NCBI GenBank assembly: GCA_013398275.1
Contig: VZSE01015292.1
Coordinates: forward strand, 640,584 to 704,583
Direction of reading: 5' to 3'
DNA length: 64,000 bases
DNA from: Promerops cafer
Taxonomy: Eukaryota; Chordata; Aves; Passeriformes; Nectariniidae
This document shows positions 51,144 to 63,970 of the stretch, piece after piece. Each line of letters starts with the position of its first letter. Position 1 is the stretch's first letter. The notes beneath the pieces are model-generated. The model saw only the letters and a program-made list of their open reading frames with translations. It had not been told where the DNA came from and did no database searches. The translations under genes were made by a program, and so were the position numbers.

Positions 51144-54100
51144 CATGCAATTAATATCCACGCTAGAGTAAACAAAAAGACACTACACCTATAAGAACAC
51201 TAAAATAAAACAGAGCCACCCTCAGAGTAACATCACTCCCAAATAATGCCTGTAAGGTCTGTTATTGCTGTCTGCCTACATCCAGAAAAAAAATAAAAGC
51301 ATTAAAAGAAGATAAAAATTGCAATGTGAAGTACTGAAAAGGTAGGAAGCACTAAAACCAAGTTATGAATGTAGGTTGTCAGTCATCTCTTAATTTCATT
51401 TTTATTTAGCTCTGGAAACAGCATCTGCCTGCAGGTGTTCAAGCACAGCCCCCAATTCCGTCTGCACCTCCTTGTGTCAACATAACATCAGAGAAAATAA
51501 AGCAAAAGAGGGTTTGGTCAGTAGCACAGAAGTATCAAAAAACCAGAATTCAGCGTACCCAGCTCATCACACTGCCACACCCACACACCCTGTTCCAGGC
51601 AGAACAGCCAAGGACAGTGTCCATGCTGCCTTCATCCATAAATATATCACTCCTCAAATGCCTTTAAATTGACTACAGCTTTGTATATATGCTCTCTGAG
51701 TTATCAGACATGAAGTACTAAGTAGTCTCCCCATTTATTTTTCATTACCTCCCTGAAAAATGGAGAAAATCAACTGCTACAATTCCTTTTGAAATACATT
51801 TCTGAAAATCTGGGTATTGATTTAACCTCTTTCATGCCACATTTCTTTCACTTCCCAGAAGCATGCCTTAGTAAAATGTCCCTATTAGTTTGAAATAGCA
51901 GACAGGATTTACTGAGAGAGTTAAGCAAGGATTCTTCTCATGAGAAGCTCCACAGATGAAATAATGTTCTTCTTGCTTTAATTTTGCATGTATCAGAAAC
52001 AATTATGTATCATCTTCCCCTAAAATCAAGCTTACAAGGCTCCCCACAAAAAAAGAGAAAGATTTTTCTTCTATAGATTATATGTCTGACACCTAACTAC
52101 AAACATCCACTGCCTTGCCTTCAGAAAGTTCTGTGTGGTGTCTCTTGAGCCAGCAAGAGGTGAATTTGCACTAAAGCATCCACGGGAAGTGTTCCAGGTT
52201 ACCCAGGACTCATTTCACTGCTTCCTAATTTTTTCCTCAATCTGATAAGAGCTCTCACTGTTTTTACAGGACACAGGAGGTTTTCATTCTGGGCCACGAC
52301 AGGGAGTGGCAGAAGTGCCTGTGCCCAGTCAGCCACCATGGACGAGCTGCTGGTGCTCCCGCAGCGCTCTGCCAACGATCCAGAGGGGCCACGCACCTGC
52401 TCTTGTCAGAGTTAATGTGCTCTCCAGGAGCCAAGGCCAAGCACTTACACTTCCCATTTTCCCCTCAAATAAACCTCCTCTACACCTTCTCCCACTTCCA
52501 TGGTGTTGGTTCCTGTCTTGGTAAGAGCTGCTGGGACAGAAATGCTTCCCTTGGAAAACGCCGTGATACGCATCGTACCTTGGCCTCTCTCTGCAGCCCT
52601 TGGGGGATGTTTGCCTTTGTTAGATCATGAGATAGCTCAAAATTACAGAGAAAACTTAGGGTTTTTTCACTGAAAAAGGAGAGTAAAGAGCTCTCAAAGG
52701 CTAGGATCCCATATATTTTCACAGTTAACAAAAAGTTCCTGGGGAGGGAGAAATTACGAGAAGGCAGGACTTTTTCACCTATCCACAAATCCCAGGTCTC
52801 AGAATTAAATCACAAGACTTTTCTAGTGAACTTCTCTGTTCTTTGTTATTTCCAATACTTATATAGGCTCTTTCAAGAATAACAACATGCTGTGTATTTA
52901 ACAGTATTCTTTTTAAGGAATTTTTCTTCTTATAAGCCACCCTATAGAATGGGTTTGCCTTCAGCTCAGCTGCTGCAGCCACCACACACATTATTACCAC
53001 CACACTCAACCAGATAAGTCTCATCTTGTAAGGTTCTGACACCTTTGCCACTCCAAGCACAAGGTAATATGAACAAATGAGATCATAAAGAATGGTTCTG
53101 ACAAATAACTAGTTAATTCACACATTATGTTCTGATAGCTGAAATTGCCTTCCCAGTTTTATGAAGAGATTTTAGGGCTGGAAAAGAGAAATTGGGTGGT
53201 TCTGTTCCCTGTTCTCTGATCCCATTACTCACCAGGCAGAGCTGTCGCCAGGAAAGCTTAAACACTAAATATATTTACTGTATTAGCCATCCTGTACTAG
53301 ACATTTCATATATAGCTCAAAAAATGCACTTTCCAACTTGCCAATTATCTCTGATGAACATGTCACCCAAAATAACTGTGTACATTCAGTGCAGTTTTCC
53401 TAAGGATTTTCTTCTTTTTAACGCATTAGAAGGCTGCTGCTCATAGCTGATGATGCAGCTTTGTCAAAATGGAGCCAACACCACCAAAAGCAGAGCACAA
53501 AAGACAAGATGACCTTTCTGCTGTACATGCAGTAACTAAAGTGAAAGAAATGAGATGGAAAAATCAGACTAGGAAAGGACCCTGTTATTACTGCAACCAT
53601 GGAGAAACTTTACATAGGAGAACTGTACCTGATTTGCCTCCAAACACAGGTCCAGGCAAACAGACCAAATCTTCAGCATTTGGCATTTCCTGCACTGAGC
53701 TTCACAAACCCCTTTGTCTGGGGGCTGCAAGGATGATGACTTTGCAGATTCATCACTAGGAAAAACACCCCATCCTCAGGGTTTGCATTCACTCTACTTC
53801 TGTTCCATACGCTGAGTTATTTTGGATTTCAGCAGCCAGCCCCAGCCCACACACTGCCTCACACCTGAGCTACCTTGAAGAGTGGTTGTGAACAAAAAAA
53901 AAATAAAAATCTGTCTTCACCAACTAAAATCCATTTTTTCCAATTTCAGATGGAGGTTTCCAGCCTCATAGGAGTAATGGGACACAACCACTGACATTAT
54001 AATTCAATAAAGGGAAAAGAAATCATATCTGTCAGTCCATCTTTGCATCACAGGGCCTCTTTCTTGTTCCTCCTAGCTGACCTCTGCAACAAAGCTGTCA

Positions 54101-57100
54101 GCTTGGAAGAGCTTAATATCTTGAGAAGATAACCCCCTTAAATTTCTTCCCTGGCTCACTGACATTCTGTCAACTAGGAGAAAACCTGGCCCAAATTTAG
54201 GATCGCTGGGATTTCTTTCAGCTTACTGAGCAGCATGCCAATGCTGTGTGCATCTGCCCAGGGTAAACTCCCAAAGAGAGCCTGATCCTGAAAACTGTCA
54301 GGAGTCCAAGAACATCACTAATGCCTCTAAGCAGCACACTGCTTTGAAATTAGGAGAAATTTTTGGGCAGAGAAGGTTTAATTCTCTTTGGTCTTTTAAA
54401 CACGTAAATAATGCCATACTATAACACACCAGTGCCAGCCCAGCTGCACCCCTCTGCCTCCAAACTTTACTGGCATACCCAGAACAGGAATTTCACTGTC
54501 CTCCCCCAACTGGAGAGGTCTGCAGTCCTCCTGGACCAAAATGGACAACTCCACCTCAGACAGGGATCCAACTCCAGCCTGCCAGGGCTCAGCATCACCA
54601 CCACTCAGACAGGCTGGGAAGTGAGATGTAAACTAAGGAACCTGTCAATCTCCAAGGTCTTCCTTGTGCCCTTCAAGAGTATTTTCTGTGAAATTATAGA
54701 ATTGCATTTGTATGTCAGATCACTACCTAGAAACCAGGTGCTAAAAATCTGCCTGTGAAAGAGTAGAGACAGAAGCAGCATTTACTTTTTGCACAGGGAT
54801 GGAACATCCTGTCCCACGGGCAGTGCACACATTCCAGCATTGCTCTGCTCTATCATGATGGGAAACTCTGAGGAAAAAATCTTTATTTATTCACATATTG
54901 TTGTAATACACGAGCACTACATGAAGTTATTAAGGAAATCGTTTAGGTTAAAAGCTGCTGCTACTACTAATTGTAACTACTGTGTGAGAAACTCAGATTT
55001 TAGTTAATTAACATTTGGGCAGTCAATTTTGCTACAATCCAAGCTGAAGCTTTGCTTTTCGTGTTCTGACATTGCTGGCCTTACCGTCTTTGCCATCAAA
55101 ATCATTCACAGTCTTAGGACCAGAGTCAGTATTTAGTTATCTAAAGCCCATTTAACCAAATTTTCCACGTACATTTTCCAGTAAAACACAGCTTTTAACT
55201 CTTTTTCCCCCCCTCTCAGAAGAGGAATTTTCAATCACCTTTTACATGGCTGGAATTTCAAGCACTGAGTGGGTCATAAAGAACCAGGAGTAAAAAACTC
55301 CAGGGAAGAGACTGACAATCAACTCAAAAGACATTATTTATTAAAGCATATCAAGTTAAGATACATAATAATTTGCAAGTTCAGTTGTAACAGCTGACAC
55401 CTGCCCTTTGCTGTGTTAACAGTAAGGTACAAAATCCCTATCAGCCACCATAATATTGGCACTTGGCAATTAGCATGTTTTTAAAATTCATCAATCTAAA
55501 ATCTGATCAGACTTACTGCAGGAGTAGAAGAACTTCAATTTAATCTGCCTGCTGTTAGTGCAATGAAGTATTATTGCCTTTGCTGTGCACAGACAACAAT
55601 ATGAAGGATTTTGGAGGGGAAGTTAGCAGAGGCTGTTGGAAGTGCACTTTATTACCTTAAAATTTAATGTATTCCTGACAAGGTGCATGGAAATATCATA
55701 CTTTTTGTGGATCTAAGAACATCTGAGAAACATGATGGCCAGGCTGTGGCACTGGGCTTTGCACACAGATGGGTAGATCTTACATCTCTATCAAGGAACG
55801 CGGCATTAAAAAGTTCAGCAAAGGAGTGGGATGAAGCAGAGACAATGATTAATGTATGAACAGTGTCCACTCAACCACTGAGGCAGTAATAAAGGTATTA
55901 ATTTGACTGCAAACATTAAAATATGTACAGTAAGATGGATTTTTGAACAGTGCAGTGTGGCATAACCTTAATACAGTACATTAAAATAATTCATTACAAT
56001 GAATAAATAGCTTAATGAGATTTGAAGCATCCAGCACTCTGTGTAAGCAGGTGATGAAGTGAAGCCCAATATCAGCACCACTGAACATAAATAATGCAAA
56101 AGTAATACTTTTAATGTCATCTATTCTCTGGCATTGTTGCTTTTCTTAAATATTCCAGTGTACATCCTTCTGGGACAATATCAAATTAGTCTGTCCTGGA
56201 GTTTACAACAAATTCCCCTGCAACAGCCTGATTTGCATAAAAGTAAACAAAATAAAAATGTGCACATGCAGTGTGATTTCCTTCCCTTGGTTTATTTTTA
56301 TAAGGAGGAGAATTCATCTTACCAGGGCTAGAGCATCTTTGTTTTGTTGTTCTTTTGTTGCTGGTGCTGTATTACTCCCTCAAAGTCAGTTGCCACATTA
56401 AACATGGTATTCCATGTTAAACTGCAGGGGTATGAGATGAACTGCTGGAGCACTTTCCCCCCCCAATTAATTTAAACAATTTATTAACAAATCCAGCCAT
56501 TTTATATAAATTACGCACCTAACCATGTAATTAGTTAACTAAAACCACTTAAAGTACATTTTTCTTCCCATTTTGAACTGTGATGGTGGAGCTGTTCTAT
56601 GCTAAAGTATAGAAAAGTAAAGTAATTACTTCAACAATGATTTTTTTAAAAGGCTGGTACACAGGTTCTGTGCAGCACAGACAAGGCTGTGGGTTTTGTT
56701 TAATGATCACTTATTTCTTTACTGTGTACAGACACAGCTCGGAGTTTTGGATTAATTTCAATAAATATAAAATCTTTATTCTAACTGTTCCAAAGCACTT
56801 GTTATTTACATTTGGAAGTGCAGGATTACTCATGCATGGCTGTCTGTCAATTAATCCAATATCACCCTGTGGATTTTCCCATTAGTAATTGGAAAAATAG
56901 AGCTTTGCTGGTTCTGTGCAGAAACAACAGCCATTTCACTACAGGTGGTGCTCAGAGTGGCAGTGCACACATTTCTTCAATGTTTATATAGAAAATAAAA
57001 CCCCTATTTCCTCCAGAGACAGTAAAGCATTTCGGGGGGTTATTTTCCTGTCTCTAGTATTAAAGTGAGGTTTTATCAATGACAGAAGGCAGAACAGCAG

Positions 57101-57135
57101 CAATGGGTGAAGGAGATTAACAATCTTCCCAGCAC
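51144..57135. other. Non-coding unique sequence
   Basis: No gene is called over 6 kb. A minus-strand frame at 52779-53060 has a hydrophobic start resembling a signal peptide but no other support. Other frames (53469-53759, 54411-54758) have no recognisable domains. No transposon was recognised before the LTR fragment at 57136. Confidence 0.5.
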
Positions 57136-57234
57136 GGCATGGTTTAACCCCAGCCACAGCTCCGACTCCCCCGGTGGGATGGGGGAAAGAATCCGAGGAG
57201 TAACAGTGAGAAAATTGGTGGGTTGAGATAAAAA
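57136..57234 (-). mobile_element. Truncated avian LTR fragment, reverse orientation
   Basis: Read on the minus strand, this is the 3' end of the same LTR family as the copy at 18198-18671. It contains the tctcaaccca-type segment, the ctcccccatcccac motif and the terminal ggggttaaaccatg run. On the plus strand it appears as catggtttaaccccagcc, then ggtgggatgggggaaagaat and gtgggttgagataaa. Similarity stops at about 57234, so the 5' part, including promoter and polyadenylation signal, is missing. No viral coding sequence accompanies it. Confidence 0.82.
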
Positions 57235-59021
57235 CCCTTCTCAGTGGTGCCTGAGAGTCACTGATCCCCTCTGCTGACTCCCCACGAGTTGCAGAAGCAG
57301 AGGGAAAGTGACCCAGAGCAGAGCGCTCGGCCAGGTCACCCCGCGGGACAGGGTGGCGGGGGATCTGCTGACAGTCACACAGCCAGGCTGCATGAAATCA
57401 AATGGAAAAGCTGATGGATTACTGTGAACACTGGCTCCCAGAACTCCTACATATTCAATGCAAAAGAGAAGGAATAAGGATTAACCGAGTGTATATTCCC
57501 TACGGTGTCCCAGAGAAGTTGGGTTTTTACCAAGTTCAAAATCCGGCAAGTTTTATCACAGGGCACCGATTCATCAGCTACAAAGTGGCCTGGAAAAACT
57601 TATCAGTGTGCCTTTCCAGTCCCCCTTGATGACTCCCCCAAGCCTCTTGGATTCTTAAGGTATTTACAGCCAATTATTTACATCCCTTCTTAAGTGATTT
57701 CCTGGAAAAGATTCTCACAAACATCTTAATCTCTGAATATCTTCCAGTGACTTTCAGTTTATGAAATGCCATTACACTCACCAGTCACAGTGCTATAATG
57801 GTACCAGCAATCATCCAGATTCGAGGGGTTTGTACTCAAAAGTGAAACACAACAGCTCTGACTGTCTGACTCAAGTGGAGAACTGTCCTTGCCCAACAGC
57901 AGGTGGGGGCTCACTTCAGAGACACACACTGCAACACAACATTGCACACTCCAAAAAACCAAATAACATTTAATGTACAAATTCATATGAAGGGGGAAAA
58001 AACCTCCAAAAAATATGACTCAGCACTAGAAATTTAATTCCAGAAAGGTAATTTTGGGGGGAGATAAACCCACAGAGTCCAACCCTGCTGCAGAATAAAT
58101 AGATGTTTACTTTCACTCAGTGGAAGAGTAATCTCAACTACACCACAACAGCATTAACATCACCTAATTACTCATCAAATGCAGGAGCAAAGCTTGCTGA
58201 CCCAGCCAACATGTTTCTCTTTTCTTGGTGCTCAGTGTGTCCATATCTCTGCAGCACACGGCAAGACACAAAGGTGGCACAGCAGCTGTCACAACAGGGG
58301 CCGTGGGCTCGTGTTTGCAAAATGCATCCCAACCTGATTACACGCTTCAGCAGCTATCACTTCTCAAAATTCAATAGAAATTAATTTCTCAACAATGAGG
58401 GCAATTAAAAGGTCTGCATACTATAAAGTAAGAATACCTGCTGACACACCAGCTTTGCCAATAAAGCTGTAAACAAAGCTGGAACGCAGGGATATTAAAA
58501 GGAAGACATCAAACTTCCATGCTCTGATTATGGGTCTGTTAATACAGTTAATGAAACAGTCACTGGTTTAATACAGTATTAACTCTGGCACAGCTTGTGG
58601 TACAGTAAGTTACATGCAGCAACTAAATTTTAGTCCTCTAATTAAAGGACTTAATGTGAAGTAAAAAAAGAAAGCCTTCATTATATTTGTGGTAAAACAT
58701 CATTGTTAAAAGGTTCCAAACAATCAATGCAATCAGCAGTTCTGGAGCTTATTGGAGGCCTTGTTTTCACCACTCAATATGAGTTGCTTCAACCTCCAGC
58801 CATGCTTGAAATCTGAGCAAAAAAATAATGGTCATCAAAAAAATATTCTTATTACTCACAGGACCAACTGCCTGTCTGTGAAGCAGCAATTTTCTGCAAG
58901 CAAGGTCAGGTAAATAGGGGTTGTCCAAAGTACTTGAGGAAATTCAGGAAGGCCATGATGATGCCTCAACAGAAGTGGCATGAGAAGCCTTCCCTTTAGC
59001 TAACTTTAGTCCGAATTAAAC
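57235..59021. other. Non-coding sequence next to the LTR fragment
   Basis: The first 135 bases (57235-57370) are GC-rich with a small CpG cluster at 57330-57360 and may belong to an unrecognised part of the inserted element. The rest is ordinary unique sequence; the frame at 57402-57629 (75 codons) is not recognisable. Confidence 0.45.
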
Positions 59022-59028
59022 ACTTACC
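59022..59028 (-). promoter_or_regulatory. Candidate splice donor on the minus strand
   Basis: On the minus strand the sequence reads AGG|GTAAGTG, matching the donor consensus at all but the -2 base. It lies about 440 bases downstream (minus-strand sense) of the CpG island at 59465-59674, a plausible first-exon distance for a transcript starting in that island. The link is inference. Confidence 0.25.
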
Positions 59029-59464
59029 CTTTTAGACCTCAGCGGCCAAAATTAGAGAGCAAAAGAAAGAAGATTTGTCACAAGTGGGCTGGGACACAGC
59101 TCCTGGTTGACCATCAGAATGAGCTGCTTTTTGGTGACAAATTCCTTGTGCCCTAACCAAATGTACAAGTAAAATTCCGACTCCAAATCAGCAGCGCCTG
59201 GCTACTGTAACTCCTCTGGCAGGTACAGCAAGTACAGGTACCCGTATTTAAATACAGAGCACACAGCCATCTCCACAAAGGTGATGTATTTCCCTTCCTT
59301 GAAAAACCTCCCCGAACCCCCGAGTGCTCACGCTGAACACCTTTTGGTTTTGACATATTTCCTCAGAAGCTGCCTGAAGAAAGCTCCCACCATAAGATGA
59401 CAAAAATAAAGGCAGGATGACAAAGTGCCTTTCCCTACCCCACCAGCTGGCTTTAACTAATTTT

Positions 59465-59674
59465 CGGTTATTGAACAAGCCCGCGCAGGTGTGGAGTGTT
59501 TGTGGGAAACTCGGTGGCGCGCGGATAAATGAGAACAGCAGCTTCCTGCAGCTCACAATCAGGCAGAGGAGCGTCTGTGCCGGCTGCCACCGCGACCGTC
59601 ACAACAGAAGCCGCGGGGTGTCATCGGAATTCAGGCGGAGTTCGCGTTTCCCTCCCATAAATCGCTTTATTAAG
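59465..59674. promoter_or_regulatory. Short, CpG-dense island (candidate promoter)
   Basis: Twenty CpGs fall in 210 bases of only moderately GC-rich sequence, so the observed/expected ratio is near or above 1 by hand estimate. This is the highest CpG density in the window. Runs such as ggcgcgcgg (59517-59524) and accgcgaccgtc (59589-59600) show essentially no CpG decay. Such preservation indicates an unmethylated germline promoter or strong constraint. A 111-codon frame crossing it (59417-59752) is Arg/Ser-rich and unrecognised. No TATA box stands out, as is usual for island promoters. Direction of transcription is undetermined; a minus-strand donor at 59022-59028 is the only directional hint. 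Confidence 0.65.
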
Positions 59675-62600
59675 CGCTTTCCAAGATATCCAAGCTGCTG
59701 CTCCAGCAGCCCCACAGTCTGGGTCGGCTCTGGCCACACATCCCAGCTTTAAAGCAGAAGAAGCTGTGTGTCAGATGTAGGTTATGATTTGGGAGGAAAT
59801 GGCCATGATTAGTCATTTTCTTGGAGAATTGAATAAGGAAATCGAGGTGGTTTTGCTGAGCTCAAGCAGGTTCCTGGCACGGTCTGTCACATTTGACCCA
59901 CAGTCTTGATGCCACCACGGCCCAACTCCTTATTTTTCAGTGAGGTTAAACCCACAAGTTGATACAAGTATTATAACAGAGGAAGGAAACTCTGTGGTCA
60001 CAAGTGAGACATTCTTAGACCTACACATCACTCTGGGAAGCTTCAGAAAATAGGAGGCTTAAAATCCATACATGGTTTTCACAAGTAGTTCCTCAAGTTA
60101 TGTAAGAAATCAGGCCACTGACATTTTACCTTCTTGTTGCAAAGGGTCATAAAAAAATAAAGATTTAAACTACAGTCTAGGCTGGAAAAAACACCAGTTT
60201 CCCAATTAAAAAAACCTAACAAAACATTTCAGTGTCTAACCTAGACAACACAATGGTCCACAGAACTGCTTGGGATGCAATTTCATTCTCACATATCAAA
60301 GTGAAAGGGTCTCCCCAAAACTGGGCTAAACAGGCAAACGCAGATTCCACTTGCTATAAATGGGTACAATTCAAGAGGCAATCTTTTCCCCAAAGCCAAC
60401 TCTAAGTTTACACTGTCTTTAATCTGGTTAAGTTCAAAACTAAAGCAGATTTTTCCACTCTGGTTACCAACATGTGCCTCAAGACGTTCAAGCAGGAGAA
60501 GTTCTGCACCAGGGACAGATGCTCTCCTGCCACACCACCTGGCTCGGGCTTGGTGGCCATCCAGCCCCAGGCTCTGCTCAATCCTGCCCCATTCCTGTCA
60601 CCAAGTCACTCCCCGAGAGGCAGGAGCCTTCCTTCACCAGGGCCCACTCTGCACACACACTTCAGCAGTAATTAGCTTTGGAAGTCCTTATGCTTAGACT
60701 TGTGGCTCTTCTCAGTCTGAGTAAGGCAACACCTCCAGGATCTCAGGCTGGAGACCTCAGTAAACAGGACTTGCTTCTAATAATAATGCAAGAAAACAGT
60801 AAAACTGTAAGAAATAGGCCTGATAGGAACAGCAGAGTCCTCTGAATAATGAAGTTATGTCAGCTGATAGCAATCATTTTTCTACTCCAGAAAAATTCCT
60901 TTACAATTTAAATACCATGAATACCTCTCTGCCCACATTCCACACCTGCTTTTCTGTTCATTTCATTCATCAGCTTTCAATTTTTTTTTACTCAAACAGA
61001 CACAACTAATTAAGTGCTAATGTCACAATGAAGGACTGGGAAAGACCAAAAGTCTACCTCAATATTCCCTCAGAGAAAAAGACCTCTTCAGATGATCAAA
61101 TTGTGTGAAAATTAAAAGAACTTCATATAAATTAAGAACTATGTTGCCATTACAGATCAGAGAGCAGCCCAGGGAGTAGATTTAGATGCTGGTGAAATCA
61201 CAGCATTGCTGTGACAAGACAACACACTGAACTCAATAATTTCCATATTTTGCACTGCAGAACCTACACATGAAATGCCAAAATGTTATTTTAACACGAG
61301 TTAACAACAACATTTCCTCTGGTCAGGGAAGAGGGGTTTTTGGGGTTTTTTTTAAAACAATGCTGCCTCAATGCTCCAGTGTCAAACAAGGTATAAGATT
61401 GTTAAAGATTTTTCCCTTTGGTAAAAGAATTTTCCTCTTATGTGCACCTCTAACCCTTGCGGGTACTTTATTATTTTTGACACTTCTACTTCTTGCCAGC
61501 AAAATCTGTACCAGGCTACTGAAGCTGCCCAGCTGGTTGAAAAGTTCCTGGGAAGTCACTCAGGGAGAGACAAGGGGCACTCAAGCTTTGTCTCCTTAGA
61601 ACAGGCTGGAAAGCTCTCGATGCAACACTGCCTACTCAGACCTGCCAGAACACAAAGAAAATAACTTCAATTCTTTACTTTACAGAGTATGTCTACATTA
61701 GACAATGAACAAGAGCTTTAAAATAATTTCCTTTTATCTTGAGTATTTACTGACCCCATCTGTATGTGAATTAACTGAAGTTCCCTTCCTAAGGCCCACC
61801 CTGACCTAAGATATGCTGGTAACTTGGGCAGAAGGAGACCTGAATCCATTTGGCTTTTATTTTTAATTAAACTTCCCTTATTTCCATCATTCCTTTTTTT
61901 CTCAATACAATACAGACAAACCCATTTTTCTCTGCTTGTTGCTTTCGAAGTCTGAATAGATGTTTCATTAAAAAAAAAATACACAAACTGGTGTGGGTCT
62001 TGGGGCAGGGGTGAGACAGCAGCAGGTTCTTTACCTGGTTTTTCTAATGCCAAAAACACAACACAGAAAACAACCTGAAACAGAGCTGGGCCCACTCCAT
62101 TTGCAGGCACAAACCCTTAAATTGCCCCCACGGCCCAGCCTTACATACCTGGACATTTTGCACAAACTCAATTAAATGCTCCAGCGCTTTTCAATATTTT
62201 CCCACTTGTCAATATAGGGAGATGTGTGCACACAAAAACCTCTGCCTCTTAAGCAGCCTTTTTATCTACTCCCATTACTTCAGTGGCAGTGCTGTGCTTT
62301 GTGACCCAACAGCACAATGCTACAATAAATGGCAATGATGAGCCACACTCTGCATTTCCATGTCCTGAGGTTTTAAGGTTGGGTTTAGATTGGAATCTTA
62401 CAGGTTTCCCCCCATCCTGAACAGGGAAAGACCCCTTTGGGGACTTTTCATCTCTCAGATTTTTCCAAGAGGCTCATAACATCAAAATTACAAAATCCCA
62501 AATCCAAAATTTAGTTTGGACTGTGGCATGCCAGCATTTTTACTTCCTTACCAGAACTAGCTCACAAACACCAAGTGATATCTGACTTGAGGTCTCTGAC

Positions 62601-63970
62601 ACTTCCCCCTCTGCCTCGTGTTTGCTGAAAGACAGATCTCTTCTGACAGGACTTCCTTGGTTTTGCTTCTTTTTTTTTCTGAAATATTAAGTAAAACCTC
62701 TGCTATGGGCCCCGTTGTGTGCCTCATTCAAACAAAACTACTTGCTCAAAGCTCAAAAGCTCCTTTTTCAGAAAGGGGAAACATAAACCAAAAAGGAACT
62801 AGGACTGTACAACGAGATTATTAAGGAAACATTTGTCTTTAAAGCACCTGAATCCCCAGTTTGCTGCTGCACTGTAACACAAGGCTCACTGCTCTCCCTC
62901 TGCCTACCACGCAATAGGCTGCGCGAGTACCACGGGGACTAAAGCAAATTCTTTGTTATGTCTGCACAAAGTAGTAAATGAAGCATGCAGCTCAAACCTC
63001 TCCTGCAGCGGCCAGATCCTCAGTGCTTTTCCTTTTGGAGTGGGAGATTTAATGCTATTTTCTTTTCCATATGCTTCATCTTTCAGCCTTAGCATAAAAA
63101 GGAAAGGGAAAATCTAAAGGCTTCGTTTCGCACTAACTGCTCCCTTCAGATTCTGAGACACGTCTTGATGAAAGCTCAGTTGTGATGGAGCAAAATCAAA
63201 AGAGGAAGAAATTTCACCCCATGAGATGATACTTAAAAGGGGGGAAAAAAAGACCTTGGGAAAAAAGTTCTTTATTGAGTAATTAGCCATAATCTTAGAT
63301 AAGACAACAGATCAAACAAGTTGTCTTAAAAGAGTTGCTGTGGGAAAGAGAGACTTTTGGCAATGGTTTACAAATAATGCTAAAAAAATTAAAAAGCAGA
63401 AACACTGGCAAACTTTTCCACCGAAATTAAAGCTAACCATGCAGTTGTGCCTGCTCCATTTCAAAATGCAAAATGGGTCTGGGAAAACTCCAGAGCAAAG
63501 TAAGCTCTTCCCCTCCCTCCCCAAACACCAAGCCCAAGGAGGGCTCTGCTATGCCAGGATTCCCAGCTCCTCCTGGGGACCTGCACGTCCAAGCTGGATG
63601 CAGGCAGCTGGAGCTGGTCCCCACACGCTGCTCCTCAGCTTTAACTTCACAGAACTTGGCTTTGCCCTCCCCCTCTGCTGACTTTTGCCACCGGGTTAAA
63701 ACAAACAAGACTTCAAATCCAAAATAGTTAAGAATTGCACATTTTCCCCATCGTTGAAGGACCTCTAATTTAGAAAGAGCCAAATTACTTATTTGTATAC
63801 CTCTGATCTCCACTGCCCTAACACCTGAGCCCACCTTACGAGTCCAATTTCCACAAATGCCATCTCTGAACTACCAGGAGGCTCCCATGGACATCTATCA
63901 ACTCTAAACAAACTCTGGAAAAGCAGCAGGATGAGCTGTGCATAAACCTGCTGGCCTGAGTAAAACCCTA
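59675..63970. other. Non-coding unique sequence
   Basis: No gene or repeat family is recognised. The segment at about 60520-60660 is GC-richer but low in CpG. Frames of up to 130 codons (61718-62110, minus) show no identifiable motif. Confidence 0.55.

Noticed and set aside
53469..53759. Frame with CYYCNHGETLH, briefly considered as a retroviral CCHC zinc knuckle
   Set aside because: The spacing does not fit C-x2-C-x4-H-x4-C, and no other retroviral sequence lies nearby.
58060..58100. gtccaaccctgctgcag as an antisense CR1 piece
   Set aside because: The match is short, and the neighbouring sequence does not continue into CR1 on either side.
62370..62410. ggttgggtttagattggaa as a CR1 internal segment
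   Set aside because: The similarity covers fewer than 20 bases and the expected downstream motif is absent.
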